DNA from: Garcia nutans
Lineage: Eukaryota; Streptophyta; Magnoliopsida; Malpighiales; Euphorbiaceae
Direction: 5' to 3'
Length of the DNA: 64,000 bases
Assembly: GCA_947685225.1 (NCBI GenBank)
Contig: CANTUV010000008.1
Location: forward strand, 31,736,001 to 31,800,000
Positions within the stretch are counted from its first letter, which is position 1, and each line of letters begins with the position of its first letter. Below the pieces are notes generated by a model that searched no databases, was not told where the DNA came from, and saw only the letters and a list, made by a program, of their open reading frames with translations. This document shows, one piece after another, positions 43,381-55,064 of the stretch. Both the position numbers and the translations under genes were made by a program.

Positions 43381-45605
43381 AAAAGCACCGAGAAACTATG
43401 GCCAAAGCCTTGGCTAGCATGCCAATTTCTACCTCCACAACACTGAAGGAGTTGATCAACTTCATAAAAATTGGGGAAGTAATGAAATGTGAAGAGGTCT
43501 AAGAAAAGAGTGAAGTTAATATGGGAGCGGTTTCTTTTTCAGATGCAGACTTACCGGAGGAGGGTAGAGACCACATCCACCCTCTCTTTATCAAAATAAA
43601 AGTCAAGGGGAAGAGGACTCCATGTGTAATGGTTGGTGATGGGTCCTCCATAAATGTTTATCCACTTAAGATATTGTCAAAGCTAGCCATGTCAACAAGA
43701 GATCTAAACCCAACTGAGGTGACAATTCATGCTTATGACAACACTAAGAGGCATGCCGAAGGGACTTTCAAAGCGACCGTCAAGGTTGGGCCAATTGAAT
43801 TTATTATTGAATTTGTTGTTTTAGACATACCAGTTACCTTCACCTTGCTCTTGGGGAGACCATGGTTTCACCCTCTTGGTGGAGTTCCTTCCACCCTTCA
43901 TCAAAAGATCAAATTCCTCAACGGAAATGAGACAATGGTCATTGAAGCTGAAGATAATGAGATTGTTAACGCTCTAATGGTTGAGAGGCCTCTCAATCAT
44001 TTTCAAGTGGCTACAATTTCTGATGATGAAGTAGCGGACTCCAAAGTTTTGAATATGATGAAGAACATGAACTACCTTCCCGTAGCTGGTCTTGGAAAGG
44101 GTAAGGCCAGTTTAACAAAGTTACCAGATTTTAGAACTCAAACTTCCAAGAAAGGGTTGGGATATGATGTAGACAACGATGCACAGCCAAAGAAGAGTGA
44201 GAAGATGAGCTTCCCACCACTTGAAGAGATCTTTGTCAAAGCTCCAGATATGGGACCACTCCAAGGAAGGCCTAAGCCAATCATGTTCATGGGTAAGTTA
44301 ATCCCAGGTTTTGAAATTTTTGCAGATGTTGTTGAGCTAGTGGAGCAAGTGAAGAAAGAGCTCACCTTGTCAACCAACAAAGAATCTAATCCAAAAGAGA
44401 AGAATGACGCTGCCCTGAAAGCCAAGAAGACTCCGGAAGAGATTGCTACCTTGGTTGAAGAGAAGTTTGAAGACATCCTGCTTTATGATTCTGAGAACAA
44501 TGATTTTAATTTTAATTTTAATTTGTCTGCTTTGTATGAGGAAGATGATGTTTTATTTTCCAAAATGAATGCAATAAAGTCTGATTTTGCTTACTTGTGT
44601 GATGTTTCTCCTGATGGTTGCATACATTCAAATAGCAGTTACATGAGCATCTTTAATATTAATTCTGTTAACACACAATCATTAAATTTGGGAACAACGC
44701 AAAATCCTAAAAACATTAGCATAGCATCCGACCTTACTCCTAATGAGAGAGAGAGATTTGAAAAAATATTCAAAAATTATTCAGAAGTGTTTGCTTGGTC
44801 TTATGAGGATATGCCTGGGATAGATCAAGACATAGCTGAGCATCATATTCCTACTTATACTCACATTAAACCTGTCAAACAAAATCTTAGGCGATTAAGA
44901 CCTGAGTGGGCTGAATTGGTTAAAGAAGAGGTCACTAAGCAAATACAAGTGAAGTTCCTTGAAGTGATAGAATACCCAGATTGGCTGGCCAACATAGTAC
45001 CTGTGCCAAAGAAAGATGGGAGGATAAGGGTTTGTGTGGATTATTGAGATCTAAACAATGCTTCCCCTAAGGATGATTTTCCTTTACCTCATATAGATGT
45101 TCTCATTGATAGTGCAGCCTCTAGCATGCTACACTCATTTATAGATGGATTTTTCGGATACAATCAAGTGTTAATGGCCCAAGAGGATAAAGCCAAAACT
45201 GCCTTCATTACTACATGGGGTATATTCTGTTATAGGGTGATGCCGTTTAGCTTAAAGAATGCTGGAGCAACCTACCAAAGGATGGCTACCACACTATTTC
45301 ATGACATGATGCACAAAGAAGTTGAAGTATATGTTGATGATATGATGGTCAAATCAGATACAAGGGAGCAACATTTCCAAAACTTTGAATTATTCTTCAA
45401 TAGAGCTTTGAAAAATAAGCTAAGATTAAACCCAAAGAAGTGTGTATTTGGTGTTACTTTAGGCAAATTATTGGGACATGTAATTGGTTCGAATGGCATT
45501 GAGATTGATCCTAACAAAGTTAAAGCAATCAGGGATATGCCAGCCCCAAAGATGAAGAGCGAAGTTCGGGAATTCATTGGTAAACTGTAGATCATTAGCA
45601 GATTT
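43381..45605 (+). pseudogene. T2 protease and reverse transcriptase (broken)
   Basis: Protease lies at about 43520-43900, but its active site reads VMVGDGSS where T1 has VMVDDGSA, so the catalytic Asp is lost. A G-patch-like LGKGKASLTKL and GLGYD lie near 44090-44160. RT begins near 44900. A TGA replaces the Arg of VDYRDLN at 45045-45047. YVDD at 45330-45341 is intact. After GKL a TAG occupies the position where T0 has Gln, as in T1. TAA near 43500. The frame is cut by the solo LTR at 45606. Confidence 0.9.
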
Positions 45606-48246
45606 TGTAACATCCTCTGACAATTCTTATATAAAAACTATCAGAGAATGTTATACGTTACACTGTTCGTGTTCCAATCAATTCTTAGAAAACTCTCTTC
45701 ATAATTAAAAATATAAAAATAATAATACAATTTGCATATCACAACACTTAAAGTCCAACATTTAGACCAATTTTTAATATCTCCAATATTGATCGGATAA
45801 ACTTTATAAGTTCATCAAGTCAAATAAATAAACAATACATTTCTTTCAATATACTCATTCACTAAAATCTCAAACTTCATTCTCTAAATACATAAATCTT
45901 ATTATGTTTACACATTTATACAATCTCTCAAATTGCCAAACTGAAGTATCTATATACCTTTATCACTTATGAATACAATATACACAAGATCTTCATCTAT
46001 TATTATCTTGCTCCGATGTCCTGATACCTGCGTGTCAGAAAACAATTCTAACACGCTAAGCAAAGCTTAGTGGTGCTTGTATACACATATTTTATCACTT
46101 AATATTAAAGAAATATACTTATGAAAATATAGTAATAACACTTAGTTTTAAGGAGAATTTCAATATATGAACTCATTTCAGTAATAAATCAGCATACCAT
46201 ACGGATTATACAAAATAATAACTATCCTTGCCTAAAAGTTATCATATAATACAATACTTTCGGTATTGCCTCTTGTCTCATTGAGAAGCAGTTTATTCAA
46301 GACTTGTTTTCTTATTTGATAACATTGTTCACAATACACTTATTTTGTTTTTCAATAAGTCTTTCTTTTCAAGTTCACTTCTAGTATCATTTCATTCAAT
46401 CTATACTTTTCAGCACTTACATCCATTACTATACTTTAGAGCACTTTGTATCTCATATTATGTTATACACTTTCAATCATTTGATATACTTTGGAGCACT
46501 TTGTATCTCACCGCATTATATACACTTTCAATCATTTGATTAATTCAATACATTGAGCATAACATTTTCATTACGGTCATTAGAACTTTCACGTGTAAGC
46601 AGTAATATATATATTAAAATCCCTTTTTCACTGGAATACAATGCTTCAATTTCACATAATTGACTTATTTTAGTATTTTACATTTCTTTCATTAGTCACA
46701 ACTATCATGTTCACATATATTTTCATTAATTATGCCCAAACATACTAAACTTATATCATAGGTTTGGATAACATGTTAGTGTAGCAATCTCAAGAATTGA
46801 TAATGGCAATTATGCCCACTTTCACTGATAACACAATGTGTTCACTAAATGCACGAGGTGCCCACTATCACTGTGGCTATCCATTCTTTGGTTAGCCATT
46901 CAATCCAAAGCTAGAAATAAATTGAATATGATTTGGGCAATTCATTAATTTTGATGAACACTACACTGTTTATTTCCTTTCATTGTTACTATACTCTTAT
47001 CAACATTTAGTCGAATATATATGTGTCACGTATCTAAAGTTGATCACTCGTTTTCATACATTTGACACATTAACACAATAGTATGGACTATACACATATT
47101 AGTCTCATGTCATTGATTAACACTTGTTTATATAAACACTCACTTGTTTATATAAGCACTTGCTTATATTTCACTTGTTTATATCATTTCACTAGTACAT
47201 TACTCTTATCAATATTTAGTATGATATATATATTTGTCACTTATCTCAAGTTTCTCACTCTTTTTCATGCATTTAACACATACACATGAAGTCTCAATAC
47301 ATTTATTCACATATTAGTCTCATACTAGGCTCGTAGATCACAAATTACAAGCCAAAAACATTATTTAGGTACCCCACGACTGTGGCATCTCAACCCCACG
47401 CCCGTGGGATCCGAAATGAAGCTGTAAATTAAATTTGAAGACCCCACGGTCGTGGCATCTAAAACTCTTTTGTTCTATCAAATTTCTTTGAAGAAACAGC
47501 ATCACTTTCAACTCCACGGTCATGGCACTCAATTGCCACGGCCGTGGCATTGATTTTGGCACTGTTTTCGGAGTAAAATCATGTATTCTGCACTTTTAAC
47601 TTCATTAAACACAAACATATTGAAGATCTATGATAATAATTGATCAAACTCAATATTTTGACATAAAAAGTGTTCATAACAAATACCTTCACTTAATTAA
47701 ACTTTTAACCATTTCATATGGATAAAAACATGATCAAATCCTTCACTTCTCATCAATATATCTTTATACATAACTTAATCAATCAATTAAATAATTTAAA
47801 CTTGTAAAAAGTCATATTTTTATAAAACATAAATCAAAAGCACATACCTTGTTGATAATCACCCCTTTTCCAACTTAATCTTAAGTTTTGATTCAACTCA
47901 TGGAAAGAAGGAAGAAGAAAGAAGTGAAGATGATGATGATGGCGTGGAGAGAAGAAGAAATCAGAAACTTCTCCACACACACACACATATGCACATATAT
48001 ATATATACATTTAATCTAGTGAGGGTAGGCTCATAATAACTATGGTGCACCCTCATTCTTAACCGTTGATTTTAAATCGAGTTTTAATCTAATAAAACAG
48101 TAAAAATACTCTTTTCAGTAAAGTTTTAAGCTACACAATGTACTATTCTTTACGTGTAGCATTTATCCATCACACTTTTGTCACTATACACTATGCATTT
48201 TTCAAAATTTGTTGAAATGTCCCTGATTAAAATCTTGACCATTATA
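45606..48246 (-). mobile_element. solo LTR of a second chromovirus subfamily (TSD GATTT)
   Basis: A 2,641-bp insert from TGTAACATCC to CATTATA, flanked by GATTT at 45601-45605 and 48247-48251, splitting T2 RT. The terminal CA is mutated to TA. It is too diverged from the other chromovirus LTRs to align by eye except for the double hairpin (46030-46071). It also has CCACGGCCGTGG-type palindromes at 47370-47550 and a perfect-looking terminal hairpin at 45607-45655. No coding region. Confidence 0.8.
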
Positions 48247-48251
48247 GATTT

Positions 48252-48360
48252 ATAGTAAAGCTCACAACAATCTGTGAGCCTATCTTCAAGTTGCTTAGAA
48301 AGAATCACCCGGTCGTATGGAATGAAGAGTGTCAAAAGGCCTTTGATCGAATAAAAGAGT
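48252..48360 (+). pseudogene. T2 RT/RNase H linker fragment
   Basis: It encodes LTTICEPIFKLLRKN and QKAFDRIKE, continuous with 45605 on the left and 60082 on the right. It ends in AGAGT, the T4 duplication. Confidence 0.85.
48356..48360. repeat. target site duplication of T4, left copy (AGAGT)
   Basis: Matches AGAGT at 60082-60086. Confidence 0.9.
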
Positions 48361-48852
48361 TTTAGACCCTTAATTTTTGACCCAATCCGGTCCAATATGT
48401 TTTATTTAGTCTAAAGTGATTATTGTTGTCTAATTGGTCCAAAATAATTTTTATTAAATAATTTTTGCTTTAGTATCTAATTTTTATTAATAAAAAATAA
48501 AAATAAACAAATAAAAATAAAAATCATAGTCGAAAAAATCAACGACGAAAAAATCGTCACCCTGGCCCGTGGGCATTCCGCCCGCAGGAAATTCCTGCGA
48601 GCGAAATCACTGTGCTAAACATACAGAATTTTTCTGCCTACGAAATAGCTTACGGGCTCGTTCCACGCTCGCTGCCGCAGCCAACTGAGGCAGAATTTTT
48701 TTGCCAGCGCAATTTTTCCTGCGACAATTTTTTTTGCAGCGCGATTTTTTCCGACGTAAAATTTTTGAAACCTAATTCAATTAGGTTTCTGTTTCTTTTT
48801 TTTATTAATATTACTTACCTTAACTAATTAGGAATAAACCACATCAAACCAC

Positions 48853-48860
48853 TATAAATA
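48853..48860 (+). promoter_or_regulatory. TATA box of T4 5' LTR
   Basis: TATAAATA after AACCAC, about 490 bp into the LTR, repeated in the 3' LTR at 58382-58389. Confidence 0.65.
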
Positions 48861-49999
48861 AGGACCAAAGACAATTAAAAAAGAGGAGGCAAAAATCCAA
48901 TAGTAGCTTGGAAATTTTGAAACCAAATCAAGGAAGGAAAAGGAGCAATTCGATTCAACTTTTTTCTGGAACAGCAACATCATGATTTAAGCAATTCAAA
49001 GGCAAAAAAAGGTTTGCCTTTGGAGCTAGTTCATCCAAGAAGAATTGTCTTTGGAGGAATCATCAAAAGAAGATATGTGTTAATTAATTTTCTTTAATTG
49101 TTTTTTTTACACAGTAGCAAATCTATGAAATAAAAATTAAAAATCATTTGAACTTTAATTTAGTTTTTCTAAAGCCAAAAAACCTTATTTCGTTAATTTA
49201 TCTTCCAAAAGGCTTAAAATTGCTACTTTTACTTCTTAAAAATCTTAAAACTCTAATTGAACATATTTTTCAACAAAACTAAGATTTAAATTCTGTTTCT
49301 TTTAAAATTTTAAAGTAGGTTCTATTTCATTCAAAAAGCCTTAAAAAACATCTTTTCTACTTATAAAAACTTTAATTTGTTTATTTAAATTCATAAAACT
49401 TCATGAAAATATCAAATTGATTTCCAAATTTCTAAAAATTAATTCACCACCCGTGACCCTAATTATAAATCCTAAAATCCAAAATTCAACTTTTAAACCT
49501 AAAATAATGAACCCTAATCCTTTTAAAACTTTAAACCCTAATTTTTATGAACCCTATTTCTTTTAAAAACATTAAAAACCATAAACTATAAATAGATTAA
49601 ATTTACACAGTAGCTTAGAAACCCAATAACCAAAAATCACAAATCAAAGTATTTTAAAGTGTCTAAAACCATAGTTTCATGATTTCACCATTCAAATATT
49701 AATTTAGTTAATTAAAGAGTCTTACCAACCTTTTAAAACATAAAACCCTAATCTATTTTAATTCCATAAAAAGTCAGTAGCTATAATTGGACTTTTATTT
49801 GCTTTATTTAATTCTATACTTGATTATGCTTCGATTTATCTTTTATGCTTTACTTTATTTAATTTCAATACTTGATTTATTTAATTTATCATGGATGGAT
49901 GTTTATTTTATATTTTGATTAATAGCTTTGATGAATGATTTATTTATGATGAATGATTATCTACTTTTATCAATTAATTTAGATTTCCAAAAGTTGTAA

Positions 50000-50163
50000 G
50001 AGGTATGTTTCCACTTGGTGGGTACCTCATTAGTTAAACATCATGTAATTTAATTTGCTTTTCTATTTTAGAACCTATGTAAAGGGCATATTTCTACCTT
50101 TTGGTGGGTGTCCTATCTAGGCATGTGATGTAAGGACATGTTTCCATCCTTGGATGGGTGTCC
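50000..50163 (+). repeat. three two-tier hairpins in T4 LTR leader
   Basis: Units at 50000-50028, 50084-50113 and 50134-50163. Outer/inner arms: GAGGTA/TACCTC with CCAC/GTGG; GGGCA/TGTCC with CTACC/GGTGG; GGACA/TGTCC with CCATCC/GGATGG. Both tiers differ between units but stay pairable. They are conserved in the T1 LTR (complement near 32280-32450) and in the T4 3' LTR. Confidence 0.8.
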
Positions 50164-50553
50164 ATTTATTTGCTTTGTTTGAAGATTACTTTTATTTTAA
50201 TATAATGATGCTTTCTTTTAATTATTGTGTGTAATATGGATGATATTGTTATATTTAAGAATTTTATAATATTAAGACCTGTAAAGGAGGCCGGTTCCAA
50301 TGAACCGGGCGTTGTGGGGGTACTGGGCCATTTCTCACCTTCCCCACACGTACCCAAATTTTCGAACCCATTAAGGGGTTGGGGATTCCTTAGGAATCGA
50401 GTCATCCAGCCATTTCTTTTTCCCGGCCTGTCCGGGTGGCGACTCTAATTTCTCCTTACTTAGGTCTGTGTTCTCTAAGGCCCCGAGCCTAAACAGTGCC
50501 GAAGTCGCAAAAACTATTCTACCAAGAGTGGGGGCAAAAATCCCCGCTTACAG

Positions 50554-50571
50554 TGGCGACTCCATTGGGGA
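50554..50571 (+). other. T4 primer binding site
   Basis: TGGCGACTCCATTGGGGA, one base after the LTR end; one transition from the T0 PBS. Confidence 0.85.
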
Positions 50572-51589
50572 TAAGAGAAGATGATTCCGTTGGTCTTTAT
50601 ATTATTTTATTCTTTCTTATAATGATATTATCCAATGCATCATGTTAGATTGCATCGTGTGCGTGAGTTAGGACGCCCGTGTTACCCGTGTTGTGTTATG
50701 TAAGGGATACCATACTTTCACTCAAGGTATGGAGATCGAGCATGGCATAACCACTCATAGCCTTGTACCATTTGGTATATACTTTCTATGAGAACCTAAG
50801 CCTTTTTACCCAAAGACTAAAGCTCATATAATTGGCCTAGTTACTTTCTTAGGCTTTACCCCAAATGCATGTTGTTTGACTATGGTTAGTTTACCTTGGC
50901 TTAAATCATGGCTTATTTGGTTTGTTCTTTTTCTAATATGACCTAAGTATATTGTAAGCTCAATATAAACTTTTCTTTAAAATCCAAAAGACCAAAACTA
51001 TTTTCAAAATTTTTCAAGATGGTCTTTGGACATAAGACTTTTCTAAAAACAAATCAAATTCTTTGGCCCATGGCCCAAATACTAAGCCCAAAATCCATTT
51101 TTCTAAAATCTTTTACAATGGGCTTAGAAACAAAACTATTTTCACCCAACCTTTTCTTACAAAGAGCTTGCAAAAATATTTAGGTCAATTATGAAAAACC
51201 AAAAATCAATTGTGGACCTAGTTTACACTAAGAATAAATTAGCCATGGGCTTGTTTTTGGCATGACCCATTAGTTACCCTTTTTCAAGTGAGAAATCTAT
51301 CTATAATAAACCTCTTAATTTAGTTTTAATCCAATGTAGCATAAAAGCTGCTATAGTTGGTTGAATGGATTAAAACCTAATTAATGGGAGTTATCATGGA
51401 TTGATTTCCATTTTCAAAAATATAACTATTGGTTGAAATGTCCGAGAGAATTATTCAAAAGCAAGATACCCCATGTTGGTATTTTGTTAACCATATACCC
51501 AGGAAAAGAGACTCGCCATTCATGTATGGATGTTATAAGGTTGGAAGGAACATCCTATTTATCCTTATTTGTTGATTGTTTGTGCATAC
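50572..51589 (+). other. T4 leader
   Basis: About 1 kb collinear with the T1 leader. No credible ORF. Confidence 0.7.
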
Positions 51590-52858
51590 ATGCATACATT
51601 TGCATCTCATATCATTGATCCTCTCTGGCTCACAGCCCTGGATTACGATAGTTCTAAAGCTTACAACAATTCGACCTACGCCGAAGACAAAGTATCTAGC
51701 AACGACTCAATCACTTGCTTATCAAAAACAATGGAGCCCGAACAAATTCAAAGGATGGTGGATGAGGCGCTCAATGCCAAGATGGAAGAAATCAAAGAGG
51801 CCCTAGCTGAGACCATGAAGAACCAATTGACTGTAATCCTAGAAAACCATGCCGAGGTATCTGCTAGCACTAAGAAACCAAAGGACAAAGGGAAGACCAA
51901 TGTTAGTGAAGTGGTTTTTGATGATGAAAAGGTGATCATTGATGATGATGATGATTGGGCTCAATACTACCAAGAGGTTCAAGAAAAGAAGAAGGAATTG
52001 AAGGCTGTTGAAAAGGCAACTATTGAAAAGACCGAGACATCCGATGTTGAAAAGATGATTGCTGATTTAGAAAAGAAATTTGAGAAGAAGCTAAAAACCA
52101 AAGAAAAGTCTGAGATCGACAAACTATTTGAACAAGATGAAGAAGTTCCTTATAAATTCAAGATGCCTTCCTTCGCTAGGTACAATGGAATCGGAAACCC
52201 TCATCTCCATGTGAAGCAATACATCACTACCATGCAATCTGCCCGAGCTACTAAGGCTCAAACCCTAAGGTACTTCATGCTCTCATTGGACCCTGTTGTC
52301 AAAAATCAGTTCAATACCTTGGATGATGGAACACAAAAGAGTTGGGATTTGCTATACAAGGCCTTCATCCAGCAATATGGGTATAATGTCAAGTTGGAAG
52401 TTACCTTAATGGAAGTTGAGTCCATTAGGCAATGGCCAAATGAGAATTTTGTGGACTATGTGAAATGATGGAGAAATAAGGTTGCTTTGCTTAAGAAAAG
52501 GCCCGATGAATCCGATCAAATAAGGATGATTGTGAGAGGGGTGTTGCCTAATCTTCGTGAAAGGATGTCTCATACACTCATCCGTGACTTCAAAGACCTT
52601 CTTCAAGCTAGTCTGTAACTTGAAGAGTGGGAAAGAGAGAAGAATCACTTTTCAATAAAGAGGAACGAGAAAGGGAATTACCAACCTAGTAATCAAAGCA
52701 CACAAAAAGAAGTTGATATTAATGTAACCGGTCAAGGAAATAAAAGACAATTTTCAGATCTGGGGAAACCTCTATCTTGGGTTTTTAGCAAGCTGCAAAA
52801 GAAAGGGTTGTTACAACCATTAGCTCCTCGACCTTTACATAATCCATTGCCAACCAAG
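51590..52858 (+). pseudogene. gag: T4 gag (broken, truncated)
   Basis: First ATG at 51590 (MHTFASHIIDPLWL). N-terminal acidic/coiled region with a run of Asp, then capsid YKFKMPSFARYNGIGNP. TGA at 52466-52468 and TAA at 52615-52617 interrupt it. It ends at NPLPTKL near 52858, just before the zinc knuckle, where GGATCGAGTATCC repeats begin. Confidence 0.85.
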
Positions 52859-52897
52859 TTAGGATCGAGTATCCAAATTCGATTTAGGATCGAGTAT
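52859..52897 (+). repeat. short block of GGATCGAGTATCC repeats at deletion junction
   Basis: About 39 bp with two copies of AGGATCGAGTATC. It matches T4's own 3' repeats (57735-57780) and those of T3 (complement of 38570-38650). It separates T4 gag from element B. Confidence 0.75.
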
Positions 52898-53653
52898 CAT
52901 CCTTCTTCTTCACAAATAACATAGGAGCTCCCCACGGTGAAACACTAGGGTGAATAAACCCTTTATCCAACAACTCCTCCAACTGCACCTTTAACTCTCT
53001 CAATTCAGCAGGTGCCATTCGATAAGGATTGATAGAGATGGGAGTGGTACCCGACAACAAATCGATACCAAACTCAACCTCTCTCTCAGGGGGTAACCCT
53101 GGTAACTCCTCAGGAAACACATCCGGAAAATCTGCAACTGTGGTTATATTATCAAGTTGAGAACCCACTACTCTAGTATCCACAACATGAGCAAGATAAG
53201 CATCACACCCTTTTCTAATCAACGTTCTAGCTGCTACAGCTGAAACAAACAAGGATGCAAGTTGTCTTTGCTCACTAGACACCATCGCATTTCTACCATC
53301 ATTGGTTCTCAAAGTAACACACTTCTTTTGACAATCTACCACAGCTCCATGCTTAGATAACCAATCCATGCCTAAGATCAAATCATATTCTTTAAAAGGC
53401 ATTTCAATTAAATCACCACTAAACTCTTCACCTTGCACTACCACTACACTATCTCGGTGCACCTTGCTAACAATTACACTATGTCCTAAAGGATTTGTCA
53501 CCAATACATCAAATCCTAAGGACTCTGAATGCAATTCAGAGACAGGCAATATGGATGCACTTATGTATGAATGAGTAGATCCTGGATCAATCAAAGCAAG
53601 AACTGAAATGCCAAATAAAGAAAATGTACCCGCTATAATTGCTGAAGCATCCG
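52898..53653 (-). pseudogene. chromovirus B protease and RT start
   Basis: Open frame after the gag stop: protease active site LIDPGSTHSYIS (near 53590), LILGMDWL (flap/core end near 53360), then the RT entry motifs FPDVFPEELPGLPP and SPWGAPMLFVKKKD. DPGS instead of D-T/S-G is usual for plant Tekay/Del proteases. The frame runs directly into repeat sequence and stops. Confidence 0.9.
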
Positions 53654-53654
53654 C

Positions 53655-54895
53655 CTACCTCTGCATCACATACACTCTCTGAGAAGATCCGGCCTCCTCT
53701 GGCCTACTGCCTCCAGATGATGACTCTCCTCTCTGACTAAACCCGGGTCGACCACCTCTACTGAAACCTCTGCCCCCTCGACCACCTCTGCTGACACTGG
53801 GTCGAGAAGCTGTAGACTCAGCCTGCCTATGCTCCTGCATCTCAGGACACTCCCTAATGAAATGGTCAGGCGATCCACACCTGAAACACACAGCTGATCT
53901 ACCAATCTTCCAGCAAACACCCACATGGTTTCTACCACAAAGCTCACATGTAGGTGGAGTAGATTTTTGAACCACGGGAGTCGGAGCACTGGCTACAGAA
54001 GCTGTAGGTCTCGGTCTCTGCCTCTGATACTGCACTGACCTACCCGACTGTGTCTGGCTCCTACTGATCCTCGGAACAAAACTTGCTCTGCCCCTCTTCA
54101 TAGATGAAGACCCTGCCTCAAACTAGGGTCTCCTTACTCTAGTCTCCTCCTCAAAAGGAGCTGCTGCAATGCTCTGTGCTCTCTCAACACTTCTAGCTGC
54201 TGCAACAAGTTGAGAGAAATCCTGGTACAGAGAACCAGCCACAATGCATATAATGGACCTCAAATCTTCGGCACTGATCTATTTCATCGGAGATAATTCC
54301 CCCTGCATAACGACTCAACCGGATGTACTCAATCTCATACTCTATTACCGTCTAGTTGTCTTGCCTCAAATTCAAGAATTCCATCTTCTTAATATCTTTA
54401 TACTCCCTCGGAGTATTATTTCTGCTCAAACTCCCTCAGAAAATCCCCATAAGATAATGTAGGTGGATCATCCATGGCATGAGGAACCGTCTTCCACCAG
54501 TCATAGGCATCTTTCTGTAGGAGGGATCTGGCATAGTCAAATTTCTCATCTGAAGTAGCTTGCAACTGGATGAATATCCTCTGCACTTTATCCAACCACT
54601 GCTCAGCCACTGCAGGATCAGTAGTGCCCAAGAAATCCTCAGCCCCATATTTCCTCAACTTATCATAATGTCTTACTTGCACCTGAGGCTGTGGTGGTGG
54701 TAGCTGCACTGGAGCTGGCCTTAATAGTTCTATCACATGCCTTAACCAACCCGGCAGAGCTTCCTCTGCAGCTGATCTCTCTGGTACAGAAACAGGTGCC
54801 TCACTAACTCTATCAACTCCAGCTCCATCTCTACTCTCTCCTGGAGCTACACTCTCAGCACTTCCTTCTACAGTCTGACGTGAATGGGACTCCAT
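53655..54895 (-). pseudogene. gag: chromovirus B gag (broken)
   Basis: ATG at 54895 (MESHSRQTVEG). Proline-rich linker, capsid RHYDKLRKYGAEDFLGT to DFLREFEQK, frameshift by an extra T near 54415, then a damaged stretch (54410-54130, including a deletion in RPSIMC and a TAG near 54124), then SSSMKRGRASFVP, the knuckle CFRCGSPDHFIREC (about 53900-53860) and a Gly/Arg-rich tail. TAG at 53655-53657 separates it from protease. It is the best copy of this gene in the window. Confidence 0.9.
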
Positions 54896-55044
54896 TACTA
54901 CCTATATCTGCAAACACAGTAGAATATTTCTCATTAAAGATCAAAGACTGCCATACCAACACATGTATTTACTCAAAAACCAACTTATTAAAATCAAAAT
55001 ATTCTTTTTCTTACAATTCACCTAGGTTGAGAATCTCAAACCTA

Positions 55045-55057
55045 GGCTTTGATACCA
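55045..55057 (-). other. chromovirus B primer binding site
   Basis: The minus strand reads TGGTATCAAAGCC, one base from the initiator-Met PBS seen in A. Confidence 0.85.
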
Positions 55058-55064
55058 AAATAAT

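Larger units (their letters stand above)
48361..50552 (+). repeat. T4 5' LTR
   Basis: 2,192 bp, starting TTTAGACCC (canonical TGTAGACCC with G to T) and ending CCCCGCTTACA. It has the palindrome CGCAGGAAATTCCTGCG in U3 near 48592, TATA box 48853-48860 and two-tier hairpins at 50000-50163. Confidence 0.9.
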
